64,000 nt of DNA from Sanghuangporus weigelae (Eukaryota > Basidiomycota > Agaricomycetes > Hymenochaetales > Hymenochaetaceae): NCBI GenBank assembly GCA_033182465.1, contig CP137323.1:1860001-1924000 (forward strand). Reading direction: 5' to 3'. Below are positions 1 to 12,781 of this stretch, piece by piece (the stretch's first letter is position 1; each line of letters opens with the position of its first letter). Below the pieces are notes generated by a model. That model was not told the DNA's origin and did not search any database. It saw only the letters and a program-made list of their open reading frames with translations. Position numbers and translations under genes: made by a program.

Positions 1-1115
1 GGTTGTCGGGTCTTGTTTGTCTGTGTTTGACATCTTAAACGATATTTGCCGATCTCGGCTTGCATGGTTTGCCTTGATCTGGAGCAAAGGAAGTGCGAGA
101 TTGGCAAGTCGAAGGAGACGCGGGCCTTGTCAAAGCAAGGAACCAAATATACTATGTGACCAGAGAAGGATGCCCCGAAGCAAGAATCTTATTCGTTTTG
201 TCGCGGGAGATGACATCCAAGTCGGACTTGAATACAAAGACTACGTTTTCTTTTCGATACTTCTCTCCAATTATTTACCCGGGGAAGCAGAATGTGTTTG
301 AAAGGATCGCAAGGATAAAGCATACGGCGCTCCTGTTCTTCTTGTATGAACGATTCTTCGATAAATTCAACAAGTAGGGCCAGAAGACCGAGATCGAAGA
401 CCAGAGCAGAGGTGTCCAATAATATGGTGTCCAAATGAGCGAGAAGAGAAAGATGCAGATTGAGGCCCTTTCCGAAAAGCGCCTTCCGAAAGCGCGCTGC
501 TTCCCGCAGGATCAGAAGTAGTAAATATCCGCGAGTTCAGGGACGTGACGCTGTCAGACGAATGTGAAAGGGAAGAAAGACAGCGAGCAAGCTAGCATCA
601 GATGCGCTTTGTTAGAGGTATTAAAGGGCAAACGCACTTCATCATTCATTACAATTCTTCTTAACGTCTAGATACATAATCGGTTGGAAGATATTTCGAT
701 CGATTTGCCACACGCACACTCCATAGACATCGAAATACAGCTGCATGAGGTATCTTTTTTGTGGCGATTTTGGCACGAGCATTGAATGCGTATAGCAGTG
801 CCGTATCTGTGGTAAGTGGCGGGCAGAGTTTTCATCGCCGAAAACGGAGGTACTACGAGCTGGCAAGAAGATCAAGAGCTGCCTTGTTCAAGAAGTCACA
901 CAAATTAGCGATCAAGTTCGCCTCGATGAACAGCATGAACCATCTTGTCGCCATATGCTGGCCGATATTTTGTGTTATAAAAACACGCGTTAGCAGTAGT
1001 CGACTACTCAGTCGAAATTGGCGCGCGAAAAGGTGTTTCACATCACGTGCGTGCAATCGACTTACGGGGCTTCAAGTTCAATATGTATCTCTCAGTCATT
1101 CCATCCACGAATTCC
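1..1115. other. Upstream region of the calpain gene, no recognisable gene
   Basis: Only short open frames without family resemblance are seen on either strand. One plus-strand frame (761-1132) is rich in Arg and Lys but has no recognisable domain and overlaps the calpain start in another frame, so I do not call it a gene. A TATA-like stretch lies at 976-983, about 130 bases before the chosen calpain start codon. The rest probably holds the calpain promoter and untranslated leader. Confidence 0.5.
976..983 (+). promoter_or_regulatory. TATA-like box upstream of the calpain gene
   Basis: The sequence TATAAAAA lies about 130 bases before the ATG at 1116, inside a small imperfect palindrome (GTGTTAT / AAAAACAC). 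The spacing suits a fungal core promoter with a leader of roughly 100 bases. The assignment rests on motif and position only. Confidence 0.35.
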
Positions 1116-4100
1116 ATGGCAAGCGCCGGTAGCGCTTATTCTCCTGATGTAGACGCCGATGCCCTGTATTCAAGAGCTACCGTCGCAGAACATGCGGGCG
1201 AGTTCGATATTGCATTCAGACTTTATTTGTCTGCGGCACAAGCATTCCTCCATCATGCGCGCTCTCTCCCAGCTCAACGGGAAGCAGATCGGTCGAAATG
1301 CAAGGTGAATGCGGGAACATGTCTTGAGCGTGCAGAGCGCATCAAGACCTCGCGTAAGGACGCTCTAAAGCCACTTATGCGAGATCCGTTCTCGAAAGGT
1401 AAATTATTCGATGCAAACCAGGTTACTAATCGGAATAAGAGCTGATCTGTAAACTGTATGGGAAAACAGAGGAGCAGACATATGTTCTGGACAAATCAAG
1501 CAAAATACACGGTATTCTCTTTCCCGCATGGTCTGATAAGGATGCCATCTCAGACAATGGTGTGGACACAAGGCAATTACCTTCAGCTTCTACTAGGAAG
1601 GTGTTAAACCTAAACCTTTGCTAGTGCATTGCCTCCTCTCGGAGCTGAGCTCCTTTCTTTGTCTCCAGTCTGGCGGCGACCTTTCGACGTGTACGGCGCA
1701 GAAAAAATCTCTTTGGCTGGACCAACCCTCGAGCCACGGCACATACATCAGAACGTCGTTTCAGACTGTTCTGTCTGCAGTGCTGCGGCCATCTGCTTGC
1801 ATCATCACCGCATGTTTAATTCTAAGGTATGATCTAATAAACTTATCTCCCAATAATTAAATCTCCGTTATTCTTGTTGGGTACTTAACCTGGCTTCTGC
1901 TTCCAGCTTGGTCTGTCGTGCATGCATCCGCACACTCCAAATGGCTTGCCTTCGATCTCTTCAGACGGCACATATGCTTTTCGCTTCTTTATAAATGGAT
2001 CATTTCGTAGAGTATGCGCCATACCGTTTTGACTCACCATATATTCTATTGACGGACTTAAATATCTTCCAGGTTTGTGAGTCTTTTGCCAAAAATGCCG
2101 ATTTCCGGGACTCATTCTGGGCCTTAGCGATAGATGATAGATTGCCCTTTTCTGGTACCGGTCAACAGCTTTCAGTCATAGCCATTCTAGAGAGTGGTAT
2201 CGTTGACATGTGGCCCGCGCTGCTCGAGAAAGCCGTACGTACATGATCGTTTCTACTCTCAGTACTCACTTGACCCTTCTCTTTATTTTTCTTCAGTACC
2301 TCAAACTCATGGGCGGATACGACTTCCCTGGATCGTGCGTTCAATTTACCCTTATGGGAAGCGGGCGTTCAGAGTTGATCAATAATGTATTGCGTCATGA
2401 CTTGTCGGACTCAGTAACTCGAGTATAGATATTCAGTTAGTCTCGGGATTCTTCTACGTCTCACAGATCTAACTGACTAAATTTACTCCAGTGTACTGAC
2501 CGGATGGATTCCGGAGCATATTGAAATCAATAGGTATTTGGTGTCCTTCGAGCTAATATATACAGTCTGTACTGATCCGACTTATCGGTCTCAGCTCAAC
2601 CTTCGAACGTGAGAAAGTATTCCGACACATCTGCGAAGGCTTCAATCGAGGTAAGTTCTAGTTTGCCGAAACAATTTTATGTTTAACAAGCGCTAGGATC
2701 TTGCGTGTTGACTCTCGGTACCGGGCCGCGAGGGAGTGATGCGTCACATTTTGTGTCTGCACTGGATGGATATCAGACAAAATTACTGCCTGCTCATAGC
2801 TATGCGGTCCTATGTGAGTGATGTTTTGCTTTGCGTGTGAATGTTATCTAATATCTACCTGGAGCTATACATGACGAATCGGACGGACGTTATCTAACAA
2901 TCTTAAATCCTTGGAACGGCAGTCAGAATACAGGCAGCGAGCCTGATGTTTGTGATACTATTCGACGGCTACAAAACGATGATCAGGATGCCTCTGATAA
3001 CTTGCGCTGTGGCGATATTCGTATGTCCGGTTCGTCCTTTTGTTCGTCCCCCGTGATCTTTCTTGCTTCTTATATTTCTTGACTTGATTTTTTAAGTGCG
3101 AGGAGCCGTAAGCACGTCCGCAAATCTGATAGACGTTTCCTGGGATGAAATATGCAGCGTATTTGACGGTCTGTATCTGAATTGGGATCCCGCCTTATAT
3201 AAGCATAGTCATGGATTTCATGGCTCATGGCGCCCGAGGGCAAGAGAGAATACGCCAGAATGTACGTCATACTTTCGATTCCTGAAATTTTGATCTCTAG
3301 AGCTTAGACTTGAATTTTAGGCGTTCACCACTACCTTTATTTGGATCTCGTTTCCGGGACCAGAGAAATGAAGATGGCCATGCGACAGGATCACGAGTTG
3401 TGGGTGCTGCTTACTCGGCACATAGTCGATAAACATCGCTCGGGGGAGTTCATAGCCCTCCATGTGGTCCAGGTGGAACAGGAAGAGACAGGGGGTGATA
3501 ATGGTGCGGTAAACGCCGCTCTGGACCTAAAGGTATGAGTGTAATTCATTTTCGGCAACAAGAGTAATACTCATGTAGCGGAAGGGATTGTATACCAGCA
3601 GCACTCACACTCTGGTAAGTTACATTCGAATTGGGTCTGTGATTATCATCTCAGGTATTTCTTCTCTCCGCTCGTAGACCCGTCTCACAGTCACAGGGCC
3701 GCGAGCCCGAATTGCTCTAATTGCGTCATATGATGGACCCTACACCAATGTCTGCTTCTCGGTACAGGTTTATTGTGATAGTGCAGAGCTTGCGTGGGTA
3801 GATCACCCGCGTAAGACTGCTTATGAACGTTCGGTGCGTCGAGGCGCTCGCCGTTTTCATGCTGACAACCTCACCTTTCACCGTCGCAGATTGAGGGTAC
3901 TTTCTCCTCGCGCAATGCGGGAGGCAATAGCACGTATCCGACTTTCATGAACAACCCTCAATATTGGCTTAGGCTCCATACAGAAAACATTGCGGATCAA
4001 GCGGGCAGTGTAGAGAAGATGCGGAAGGGTACAGTTCGCTTAACCGTTGAAGGGCAACGAGACATTCCACTTAATGCTATGCTGATTTGGAAGTCTGAAG

Positions 4101-5052
4101 AACAGAGCCAGGAAAGAGTGTTCCAGTAAGTTGCGCAGATACATTTTCACCTGGCTATTGTCCCGACGTTTCTGAGCAGTCACTGACATATTACCGCACG
4201 TAGGTTGCGACCTAGCGATACGATTGCTAGCTCAGGGCCGTATAGCTATGGGGTAGCACAGACGATTGCCTCAGTGACACGTGAGCGTCATCATAACAAC
4301 TGACGAATGCGACTTGACAGCTGGCACTTTCAGCTGGTCACTACTGCGTTGTTGTATCCACCTTTGAACCGCGCCATCGCGGGAAATTCACGCTACGCAT
4401 CGAATCCACTATGCGCATGGACTTGGAGGATATCCCCGCCGAGGGCGCGGGGATGTTCTGTAAGACGGTCAGGGGAGCATGGTATGTACTGTCTAAACTA
4501 CAAAGGGGAGGGTCTGAATCGATGATCTACGTACAGGCAACCGGGTATGGATGGCGGAAGTCCGCGTTTCAGCAATTATGACAGAAATCCGATGTTCGAG
4601 ATTTCAGTAGGAACAGCGACGTCATTGAAGTAAGAAAGACTGTTCTAGATACCTGGACTGGATGTCTGAATAACCCTGGATTGCACAGGTTGCGGCTACA
4701 GTTGACCAAGCCTTCAGCTGCAATCGCACTGAATGTCACTCTCTTCGCTTCTTCCGCGGGCCGCTCCACTACAGATACTTCCACAGGTTCTAGCCCGTCC
4801 TTTTCCTCCCCAATTTGCCCTAGCGGAGGTTTGTCGCCTCATGCTTCACGCGTGGCTCTGGAGCGCCAAGTATCAACGTCGGGAGCATATGTAGATGGAA
4901 GTCAGAGTCCGGCCGGAGTTGTGATCCCTCAGACGACAATCGCACCTGGCAAGTATGTTGCTGTCGTATCGACCTTCGATCCGGGTATACATGCACCTTT
5001 CCAACTCCTCGTGTTCTCAAAAACCGACATTAAAGTTTCGCTTATCCAATAG
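1116..5052 (+). CDS. Calpain-like cysteine protease, PalB/Rim13 family
   Basis: PalB/Rim13 proteases are cytosolic, ESCRT-associated calpains. In ambient-pH signalling they are needed for proteolytic activation of the PacC/Rim101 transcription factor. The first exon encodes an MIT-like helical domain (about 90 residues, rich in Ala and Arg) that in this family binds ESCRT-III. Later exons give the protease core: the catalytic Cys in SDCSVCSAA (Cys codon at 1767), then IDDRLPF, a WPALLEKA / YLKLMGGYDFPGS block, LTGWIPEHIEI, the catalytic His in HSYAVL near 2800 and the catalytic Asn in ILNPWNG near 2910. C-terminal beta-rich calpain domains follow up to VSLIQ and the stop. All three catalytic residues are present, so it looks functional. 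More than ten short introns interrupt it. In-frame ATGs lie at 1083 and 1116. I chose 1116 for its better context, but 1083 is possible. Family assignment is firm; exact exon joins are not. Confidence 0.87.
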
Positions 5053-6623
5053 TTATAAGTGGTCGATATTAACCCTTAGTTCTCTGTTAGTTAAGAATAT
5101 GTTGTGAAGAAAGATCTATATCTTATCGACCCGTTTGTAGGATGGCAGTATATCATGGAGGAAGTTCCCTTTACGAATTTCGTTCGCAGGTTGATGGTAA
5201 TGTCGGCACGCCTAGCGTATAAGGTCAAGTGTCTGGTATCAGTGGTATGTATAGTACGTCCCCGATACTGCAGAATCAATATGCCAAGCGGACATACTAG
5301 TGCGCTAACAAGGTCTTCTGAGAGGCTCGTGATACACTCTAAAAAAATGAAAAAAGAGCACTGGTTCAACGGTTTTCGACTACAAGGTACCCAGTGCTTG
5401 CACTCAAGAACGACTTCATGAACCCATTGCCTGAGCAAGAACATGCCTGCATCAGACATCTTGACCCCTACTTCCCAGGTCTCATGCAGCTGGAACGGTA
5501 CGTCTCACGTTTCTACAGACGAAGCTGGTCCGTCCAGTTCATCTCCGGGTTGAACTTATTGATTCACTGAGGACCCACCTTGCCCCGGCTTCCTCCGCAA
5601 CGGTTCTTCGTCGCGCCAATTTCAACAGGTAATTTCCTACGAAGCCAGAATGTTTGTCGCAGCGCCGAAACAAACAGTTTTTACAAATGAAATTAGTTCT
5701 ATTTTATCCGCAGATACCAATTGAATTTCAGTGCTTCGTCTCTGTGCGTATCACTTCTTGAGAGATCAACTAGCCGCTGAAAATAGAATTTTACCTCCAT
5801 CCTGTTCCCGCTTCCGGGTCATAGATATGATGTCCATTGAGTTCACCGTAGTGTCTGGTTGCTAAGCGCGGTTCGGTGAGACGGTCATGTTTTTTTTTCC
5901 ATGCTACTTTGCACTAATTCTTGTTTCCGATTTAGAAGTCATGCCTGAGACTTCCGCTCTTAGATTAAAGGATCAGGATCAGTGGATAAATACAGTTCAA
6001 AGGCTTCCATGACCGTATTTTCAATTTCCGGAAAATATTTTCACGGCAACTAATACATGCATGGATTCATCATTCTGAACTGAACTTGATAGCACCGTGT
6101 CTACTGTTTCATTTTAGCCGCCTAGTTCCTAATGCGCCCGACAAAACCGGAACCAGGAGGAGATGGGAGGCAGATGGGAGGGAACGAACCTCTGAAATGG
6201 GTAAGATGCAGCGCGGCTTCACTATCGCTAGTGAAGAGAGTGTTCCTACACTTCGCCTGCACTCCTTGTCTTCGAAGCAGTAGTTCGGATTTTACCGTCA
6301 ACAATGGTATGCGGCTATCACACGCACGCAATGCATGGGAATATTATCCGCAGATTTTTAGCACCCCAGCAAAGTGACACTAAGACAGACCGACATGAAA
6401 TAATTTCTATACTCCGAATGGGAATATTTCATCCTCGAGAAGCAAGACGAGGGCTTGCCAACATCAGAGGAACCGTGTTAACATTCTTATGAAGGTCTAT
6501 GACTGCGCTTGATCAGTACATTTCTATTTAGGACATCGACGATAGTACAAGCCGACGTTTGTGCGCATAACATGTGCCAAAACAGGTCAGCTGTGATCGT
6601 CGTTGATAAAGGTTAGGTAACTC
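5053..6623. other. Intergenic region between two convergent genes
   Basis: The calpain and amine oxidase genes end facing each other here. Overlapping frames of 105 and 122 codons on opposite strands (5104-5421 plus, 5091-5459 minus) show no recognisable domain, and one is the shadow of the other. I see nothing else that I can support. Confidence 0.4.
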
Positions 6624-8635
6624 TCAGCAGTCCTCTCCTACACCGATGAGATCATCAGGATCAAGCGCGCTAATGACTGCACCATCCCGATATGTCGTAT
6701 GCTCATCGAACTCACGTTCAACGGCGAATCTCCTTCGTGTAGATTCGTCCATTTTCCCTTCAAGTCGGTCTGCCACAAGGCGACCTATCACAGGGAGGAA
6801 CTGCGGGATTACGGAAATCTGTAAGTAAGGTTCACGGCGCCCTGTTGAATCAAACGACTAACTTTAAAGCCGTGGCCACTCCCAGCTGTCACCAAAGCTA
6901 GGCCAGGGTCCGCAGGATGAACATCAATGATCCAATTAGAATCAGGAGAATCAGTGTACCTGAGAGTCACTGAGCCTCCTCCTGCAAGAAGGCTTCAAAC
7001 TGCGTACCAGCATAGACGGGTCGAGTTGAACGGCTTCTCCCCAAGCTCCGGGAACACTTTGCCGAAGCATTCACGAACAAAGCGTGCTTCCGATTTTGGA
7101 ACCTTTAGACCGTCCACTCCATGTGAAAGCGTTGTTCGTGGACTTGAGATGCCAGAGCTGATCACGTCCACAGTCGGAGCGTCTGCAATCGGAACCATGT
7201 TCGTGACTCCGCCTACGTGACTTCCCATCTTGATTAGGTTGTCTTCGTTGGGCTGAGAAGCGATAAACAAAAAATATCGGAACTGCAGCGGGACGTTTGC
7301 GTAAACGTACTGGGAAACAGTAAAATCCAGAAGGTCCCAGGTCCAATATGACAGGCATCTTACGATACCGTTCTCCTTCCTCTGGGGTCAGTTGGACGGT
7401 CACAGTCGCCTGTCTGAGAATGAACCGGAATTAAAGGAGGAGCAATGTAGAAGATAATTCATGAACGAACCCCGTAGCGAGTGCCCGTCTTCCCAGTTTC
7501 AATTCGGGAAACGTAGAAGCTGTCCAGCACCCAATAGCAAGAATGACAATGTCTGCGGCGAATTCACTTCCGTCCTTGCATTTCACTCCCCTTGTCCGTG
7601 ACTGGTCCTTAATTGTCGACGAGACTTCCTTCCCGGGGATGATCTTACCACCCAGCTTCTCCACGAGCTCCATGGCACGCTCCATGGCACGCTTGGAGTA
7701 CACCCATCCTCCATCTTCATTGAAATATCCGTGAGTACGCGAGATGCTTGAACCGACGGAAACGCCGGGATCGAATATCTCCTCCAGAGTTACGGTTTCA
7801 AGCTTGTCCGCCTCGGACGTCGCGAGTCGGCCCGTCTCATCGCTCTCAATCAACGTTGCGATCTTTTTAATACGAGCCCCGTGCTTGTGATCATTTTGGA
7901 ACGCGCGATTCCCGTGTAAGTCTGCTTCAATCCCGCATACTAGGACACCGGACCTATTAGAAAAGGAAGATTCACATATCAGCCCCGTGGCGTCTGAGTT
8001 GTATATAGAAGCGATGCTAGAAGAATCATAATACGAACACATGAATACGAGCGGACATCGATCGCGAAACGTGTGGGAAGGGCAAACAGGGGAAGGAGAG
8101 TGCCGAAAAAGACACTCCGCTAAAAGCCTAATTGTCCAGGAGGTAGACAAAAGACACGCCTACTTACTCATAATAATCACGGCCCCAAACTTCGTGGTCC
8201 TTCCAGGCTTCAAGTGCTTCGCGAGCTAAGAGTGTGTAGAACTCGTCGTTATATGAGGATCGAACGACTAACAATCAGACGGTAAATCATCAGCATCCAA
8301 ATGCCGTTGTTGGATTCAACAAGATCAAACTTTAAGAGAAGAGCCTTCTCAAGCCAAAATAAAGCGAGCAACAAAATGTCTTTCGACCACTCACTTTTGT
8401 TGATGTCCGTACTTGCTGCATCGACCGCTGGAAGTTCGGATGCACGTTCCAATATGGTCACATCTCTGTATCCGCGTCTCAAAAGATGTAGAGCGGTCGA
8501 GACGCCAAAGCACCCGCTACCAACAATTACTATCTTTGACGATGGGATAAGAGAAGGGTCCCCTGAGGTACTGGGAGTGTTCTTCCCGGTATTTGTGGTG
8601 GTACTCCTGAGAAACTTCTGGATAAGTGCCAACAT
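6624..8635 (-). CDS. FAD-dependent amine oxidase (DAO family), fructosyl-amino-acid or saccharopine oxidase-like
   Basis: The DAO family oxidises secondary or glycated amines with FAD and releases hydrogen peroxide. The N-terminal part has the dinucleotide-binding motif IVIVGSGCFGVSTALHLLRR followed by a TILER acidic strand end, near residues 35-65. The middle exon gives the glycine-rich substrate/FAD domain (ISRTHGYFNEDGGWVYS; VILAIGCWTAS). Near the C terminus is RLCWYA, matching the Cys-Trp of fructosyl-amine oxidases, where the Cys binds FAD covalently, then DSNWIIDVHP and a TAGSGHGFK-type loop, ending VGEDC. About five short introns are inferred. The ATG at 8635 is the first in frame; upstream there is only a TTG. 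A hydrophobic N-terminal stretch could be a weak targeting signal, but no peroxisomal SKL-type C terminus is present. The substrate cannot be read from sequence: fructosyl amino acids, saccharopine and sarcosine oxidases look alike at this level. Confidence 0.85.
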
Positions 8636-10159
8636 CGTGGAAAGCCGTGCGAGCAAGAGAGGGGGAGACTATAATAGAGACTGGTGAGCTGACGATAAAT
8701 CACAGATTGACTTCTTAGAGCAACTCGCAGAAGGTGCAGAAACTAAGCTGTGCTGCGTTCCAAGAGCTTGAATTTATACCAGAGTGTCGAAGTTCAACTT
8801 TACCCGCAATGCGACCGACGGGGGTAAGCACATTTTCGTTGTTCCGAAGTCCCTGTTCCATGAAGACCCTCAACGTTTAACCTAGTGGGTGTCTCATACG
8901 CCGATCATTATTTACGGATACGGCTTCTCCTTCCCTCTATGTCTAATCTTCTTGCTATTGCTAGTGAGCCGGTCCCGCGGAAACCAGTCGCATACTTTGG
9001 ACTAGCTCAGAGCCCTGATAAGAAGCGTCAAGAAGCGATCAATGAGCACAAGAGCGATATATTTGGATTAGAATGAGTGTCGCAGTTTTCTGCATTTGCA
9101 TTCTCCCAAGTCGGCGGCGAACGGATGGTGGAAAAATTCCTCAAAGCTCCCAATCACAAGAGTGGTTGTGGCTGCGTTTCGAAAAGAGTATTCAGTCTTT
9201 CTATCAATGAGAGAGATCACTGAATTTACCCGCAAAATAGAGGTTATTCGCCAAACATTTGAAGAAAGATAAGATTGGCGCAGATATCCGCCGATCGAAG
9301 ATCTCCCAACGACACGCTACAATTGTATTCAAAATTGGTCCGATTAGGCAGCTTCTTACTTGCGATACCGAGCATTTCCTAATAAGTATGCCTAAATACA
9401 TTTTCAGAGAAATGCCTTCAAGATCGTGGCTTAATGAATCGGCACCTTTCTGCATGACCATCCCAGCCATTCACGAGGCCAGTCCGTCACGGTAATTCAC
9501 TACCCGAAAGCCGCAGGAGTTACATTCTTCGGGCCACAGACATATCAAGAAATAGTTGGTCGGTAAACAAGCCTCCAAAGGGACCACTTATTGACATGGT
9601 CACAGTCGAAATGAAAATGCCACGCTGCACAGAGAAGACGCCAAGCAGCATGTTTCGCTGAGTAGCCTCGGCATGGCGCACAAACTTGCGGAAGAACAGT
9701 ACGAATGCAATCGAGATGCACACTTAGTCTATAAAGAATCTCGCGGAATTCCAGGTTCCGATATAACCACTCCCCTTGCCATGACGGCTGGCGGAGATCG
9801 CCTTCAGCAAGATTATCCACACCTTTTCAGTGTATACCCGCTCGTACGTCCCATAGCTTTTACCGCAATACACTGCATGGTTCTAATTCAGTGGCGTGAG
9901 AGGACGTATGTCTCGGCCAGTTTTGTACTGGCATTCAGAATTATGTGTTGAGCGGAAAGAAACATGGCTTTCCACGATAATCTTAGTGAAAAGTCAGAAT
10001 GCTCGGGTTGGTCGAATTGCAAGCGAAATGTCACAGGAACGGAATGGTCTCTGCGCGGAGTCGTAACCTTAAGCACTGCGGCACATTTAGGGAGAACTGA
10101 TGACTTACAAGCTAACGCTACAAACAGCAACATGGTAAGCGCTATTTTGCCCACGCGTC
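8636..10159. other. Stretch without a confident gene; possible minus-strand membrane-protein exons
   Basis: Several minus-strand frames (9204-9470, 9520-9723, 9545-9820, 9888-10133) overlap or follow one another. The 9520-9723 frame has two hydrophobic stretches, and an ATG at 10133 begins a hydrophobic peptide followed by a good GTAAGT donor. This could be a small multi-exon membrane protein, but I could not build a consistent exon chain or recognise a family. It could equally be chance open frame between the amine oxidase and FCF1. Confidence 0.25.
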
Positions 10160-10963
10160 CTAAGTCGGAGCACCTTGGTCGGGAAGCCTCTCAATTGCAT
10201 ATCTCCTTCTCACGATGTACATGAGAGGGACGCCAGGCACTTTGCGAACACGGCGCCGCAACTCTCGATCGCACGTCGCTACGATATAGCAGCGACTTGC
10301 TGTCACACGGTGCACGATGCAATCATCCGCGTATGTCCCTTGGTGGGTGCACGCTAAACGCTCGAATCGCGGATCCCGTGCAATACGCAACGCAATCCGA
10401 TACCGAGGCCCAAGTTTCTCAAGTTCGGCGAGCACGCAATCAGTCACGCATGGTATACCTATGATCACTATTCAGACGAAGTATGGAAAAGCGGCATGGA
10501 CACCCCTGACGCACATTTTGCGTATAAACAGTCCATCATGCCGCCAATCAACTCTAGCTTATTCTGCAGGCTGAAGTTGATGAAGTTCGTATCGATAAGT
10601 ACCCGATATGGCGGCGCTAGAGCTGTGTTATGCTGTAAAAAGAGTGACGATGGCACCTGAGGGCTACGAGGGAGATAAATGAGCCATATGTGAGAACAGA
10701 GAAGCAACAAATTAACCATACGCTCGATGAATGGCCTTTTCACGCTCTTCCTCTTCCTTCTTCTTCTGCTTCAGCTTGTTTTCCTTTCTTCAAATGAAAA
10801 TTCCATCAGATTTCAAGTTGAGTACGATACTCGTTCAAAGACGCACAAGCGGGCATCGCTCGGACTGAGAAGCCGTTTGACTTGAGCAAATTTTCTGGTC
10901 CTTTTTGCCCTTCCCTATTTTCATATCAGCTCCAGCTCCATTATAGAACACTCGGCTCACCAT
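10160..10963 (-). CDS. FCF1: rRNA-processing PIN-domain protein FCF1/UTP24
   Basis: FCF1 (Utp24) is the PIN-domain nuclease of the small-subunit processome in the nucleolus and cleaves pre-18S rRNA at the early A1/A2 sites. Joined exons give about 190 residues, close to the yeast length. The basic N terminus has KRTRKFAQVKRLLSPSDARL, then a lysine/glutamate-rich helix (KENKLKQKKKEEEEREK), then the PIN domain. The acidic active-site positions are visible in VLIDTNFINFSL, DCVLAELEKLG, GTYADDCIV and VATCDRELRRR. The C terminus is short, ending QGAPT. Four introns of 46-65 bases are inferred. The first lies directly after the start codon: ATG at 10963-10961, donor GTGAGC, acceptor at 10915. Without that splice the basic N terminus has no ATG in frame. 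The gene is divergent from the unrecognised gene starting near 11142. Family assignment is very strong. Confidence 0.93.
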
Positions 10964-11141
10964 TCCCTCCTGAATTCCGTCGCAAGGAATTTATGCCTCT
11001 GCGAGTGAACGCAACAATGTGGAGCAGACAGGGGAGCAGACGAAGTGGGCGTGCATGTGACTTTAGCCGAATGATGTGGACATGTTCCCACGGTCGAACC
11101 CTCTTCCCTCCACTTCATCTGAATCTAATGCAGACCTCTCT

Positions 11142-12781
11142 ATGCTAGAGCGCTTTGAAGTCAGCAAGATCGCTCAAAATGCGAGCATCCTTCTGATTTA
11201 TTTTAACATGAACGCGAAAGCTGGGTTGATGGCTAACTTACTGGTCTAATAGCAAAATGTCAGGTTCTTTATGACGCCAAAACGCCATTCTGTCGCCCGC
11301 ATCGCGTTGTATCCTATCCAGCAGATGTTGCACTAAACATGGGCCAAGTCTATGACTTATTTCCAAGTCAGCCGAGGGCCTCGTTTTCTTGGACCGCGCA
11401 TGTCAATCTTCCACCTCTAATCTTCACTGGACGTAACAGCACCGCATCTATTAAAGGGTTCTTGTTCATACAATCGTGTTAGATGAGACAATGACTCTAC
11501 CCGTTACGGCCGACTTAGCGCAGCATATTGGCTGTCTCCAATAGAGTCTCGACAAGCTGCTCTACACGAGGCTCTTTGCACCCTTCTGTTTGGCGTTCAG
11601 GAGGAAACATCCTCGTGGCCATCCGTTGATTTCCGTTCGTCGAGGTTTATCCGCTGCGAATGGGATCTCCGTCGTGTTCTAGATGTTCTGCTCCTTTCTT
11701 CAATTGATTCGAGCCTGACCTTTGTGTGCGACAACACGGAATTTGGCGTGCAAACGTTTCTTCCAGTGGACATCAACCAACCTGCCTTAATTGGAAAGGC
11801 GTAACAATCTCGGCAATGTTTCATCATGTCTACTTCTTCTTCTACTCGAGGCCTGAATTCTCTTCGAACTGGCGTTTTCCGAAATCCTCCCGTCCTCGTG
11901 CTTCTCGCAATAGTGCACTTTTCCGTCTCTTGGTTGCCGAGAATCCCCGGTTGGCAACGAAGACTATTGGCGAACCCGCGGATGTGGTGAAAGCATGACT
12001 TTATCTCGCCTCAAGGTCTCAGAAAATCAAATTGACTTTGGGCGACAAATGAATCCTGCAACTCGCGGTCAGAAAACCGTGTTCCCCATGCTTCTTCCCC
12101 TTGTGGATACTGCATGCTCCAGCGCCCATGAACTTTCTCTATGACAGTTCTGAGGTGCGTACTATTTTTTATCGTCTGTAGAATCATACGATCTTTGAGA
12201 TCCTAGAACCCCGTTTCTTCGACAGATCGGTCTCCTACTTCTTTCTTCGGGAGTCTTGTGGAGGTGTGCTTCAGGATCTGCTTCAAGGTCAAGTTCTTAT
12301 TCTCACTCGTTTCTTGATGACAGAACTACGATCTGTCTTCCGCTCTCTGGCTCTCAGTGAAACATGGAGATCTCAGACGCAACGTCCGATCGTCAATCAT
12401 TTACGTGATTTCAGACTGCGTGATTTGGCGCGTTTATCAAACCGAGGCAGGGGGACAGCTGTCGTTGAAAGTGAAATGCAAACTTTGCAGGGATTCCACG
12501 GGACAAGTTGGTCTTTAGAACAATTGAACAAATGGGTAAGTGGCCGTTCAGTAGGATGAATCAATCAATGTTCTAAAATCCGACTACAGAATTTGGCGCA
12601 CTCGTTGCGCTAGACCACAAAGCCGGCGTTCGTCCACTTATCTTTCGAATACCTCCGTGCTACCTTCTGCTACTTTTGGAGAAGACATTGTTCTCTTGGC
12701 CAAAATAGCTCACGCCTTGTATAGTAACGTCTTGTTCTGGATCCTTTATCGATTTTACAGCCTTGTCGGAATTTGTTGGTG
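11142..12781 (+). CDS. Unrecognised multi-exon gene (hypothetical protein)
   Basis: I do not recognise this gene. A series of open segments in different frames is separated by plausible short introns. They are a segment from an ATG at 11142; 11253-11480, after a TAATAG acceptor; about 11475-11803; about 12180-12540, ending at GTAAGT; and about 12590-12780, ending at GTGAGT. The 12180-12540 segment encodes about 120 residues rich in Leu and Arg. The last segment ends in a hydrophobic, aromatic stretch (SNVLFWILYRFYSLVGICW) that could be a membrane anchor or buried helix. Exons may continue past 12781. The reading frame between 11800 and 12180 and the join near 12540-12590 could not be resolved, so it may be partly decayed. 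It lies head-to-head with FCF1, about 180 bases between starts. A genuine gene is likely; its product is unknown. Confidence 0.4.

Noticed and set aside
5091-5459. 122-codon minus-strand frame between calpain and the amine oxidase
   Set aside because: Overlaps a similar-length plus-strand frame, has no recognisable domain and no splice-supported extension.
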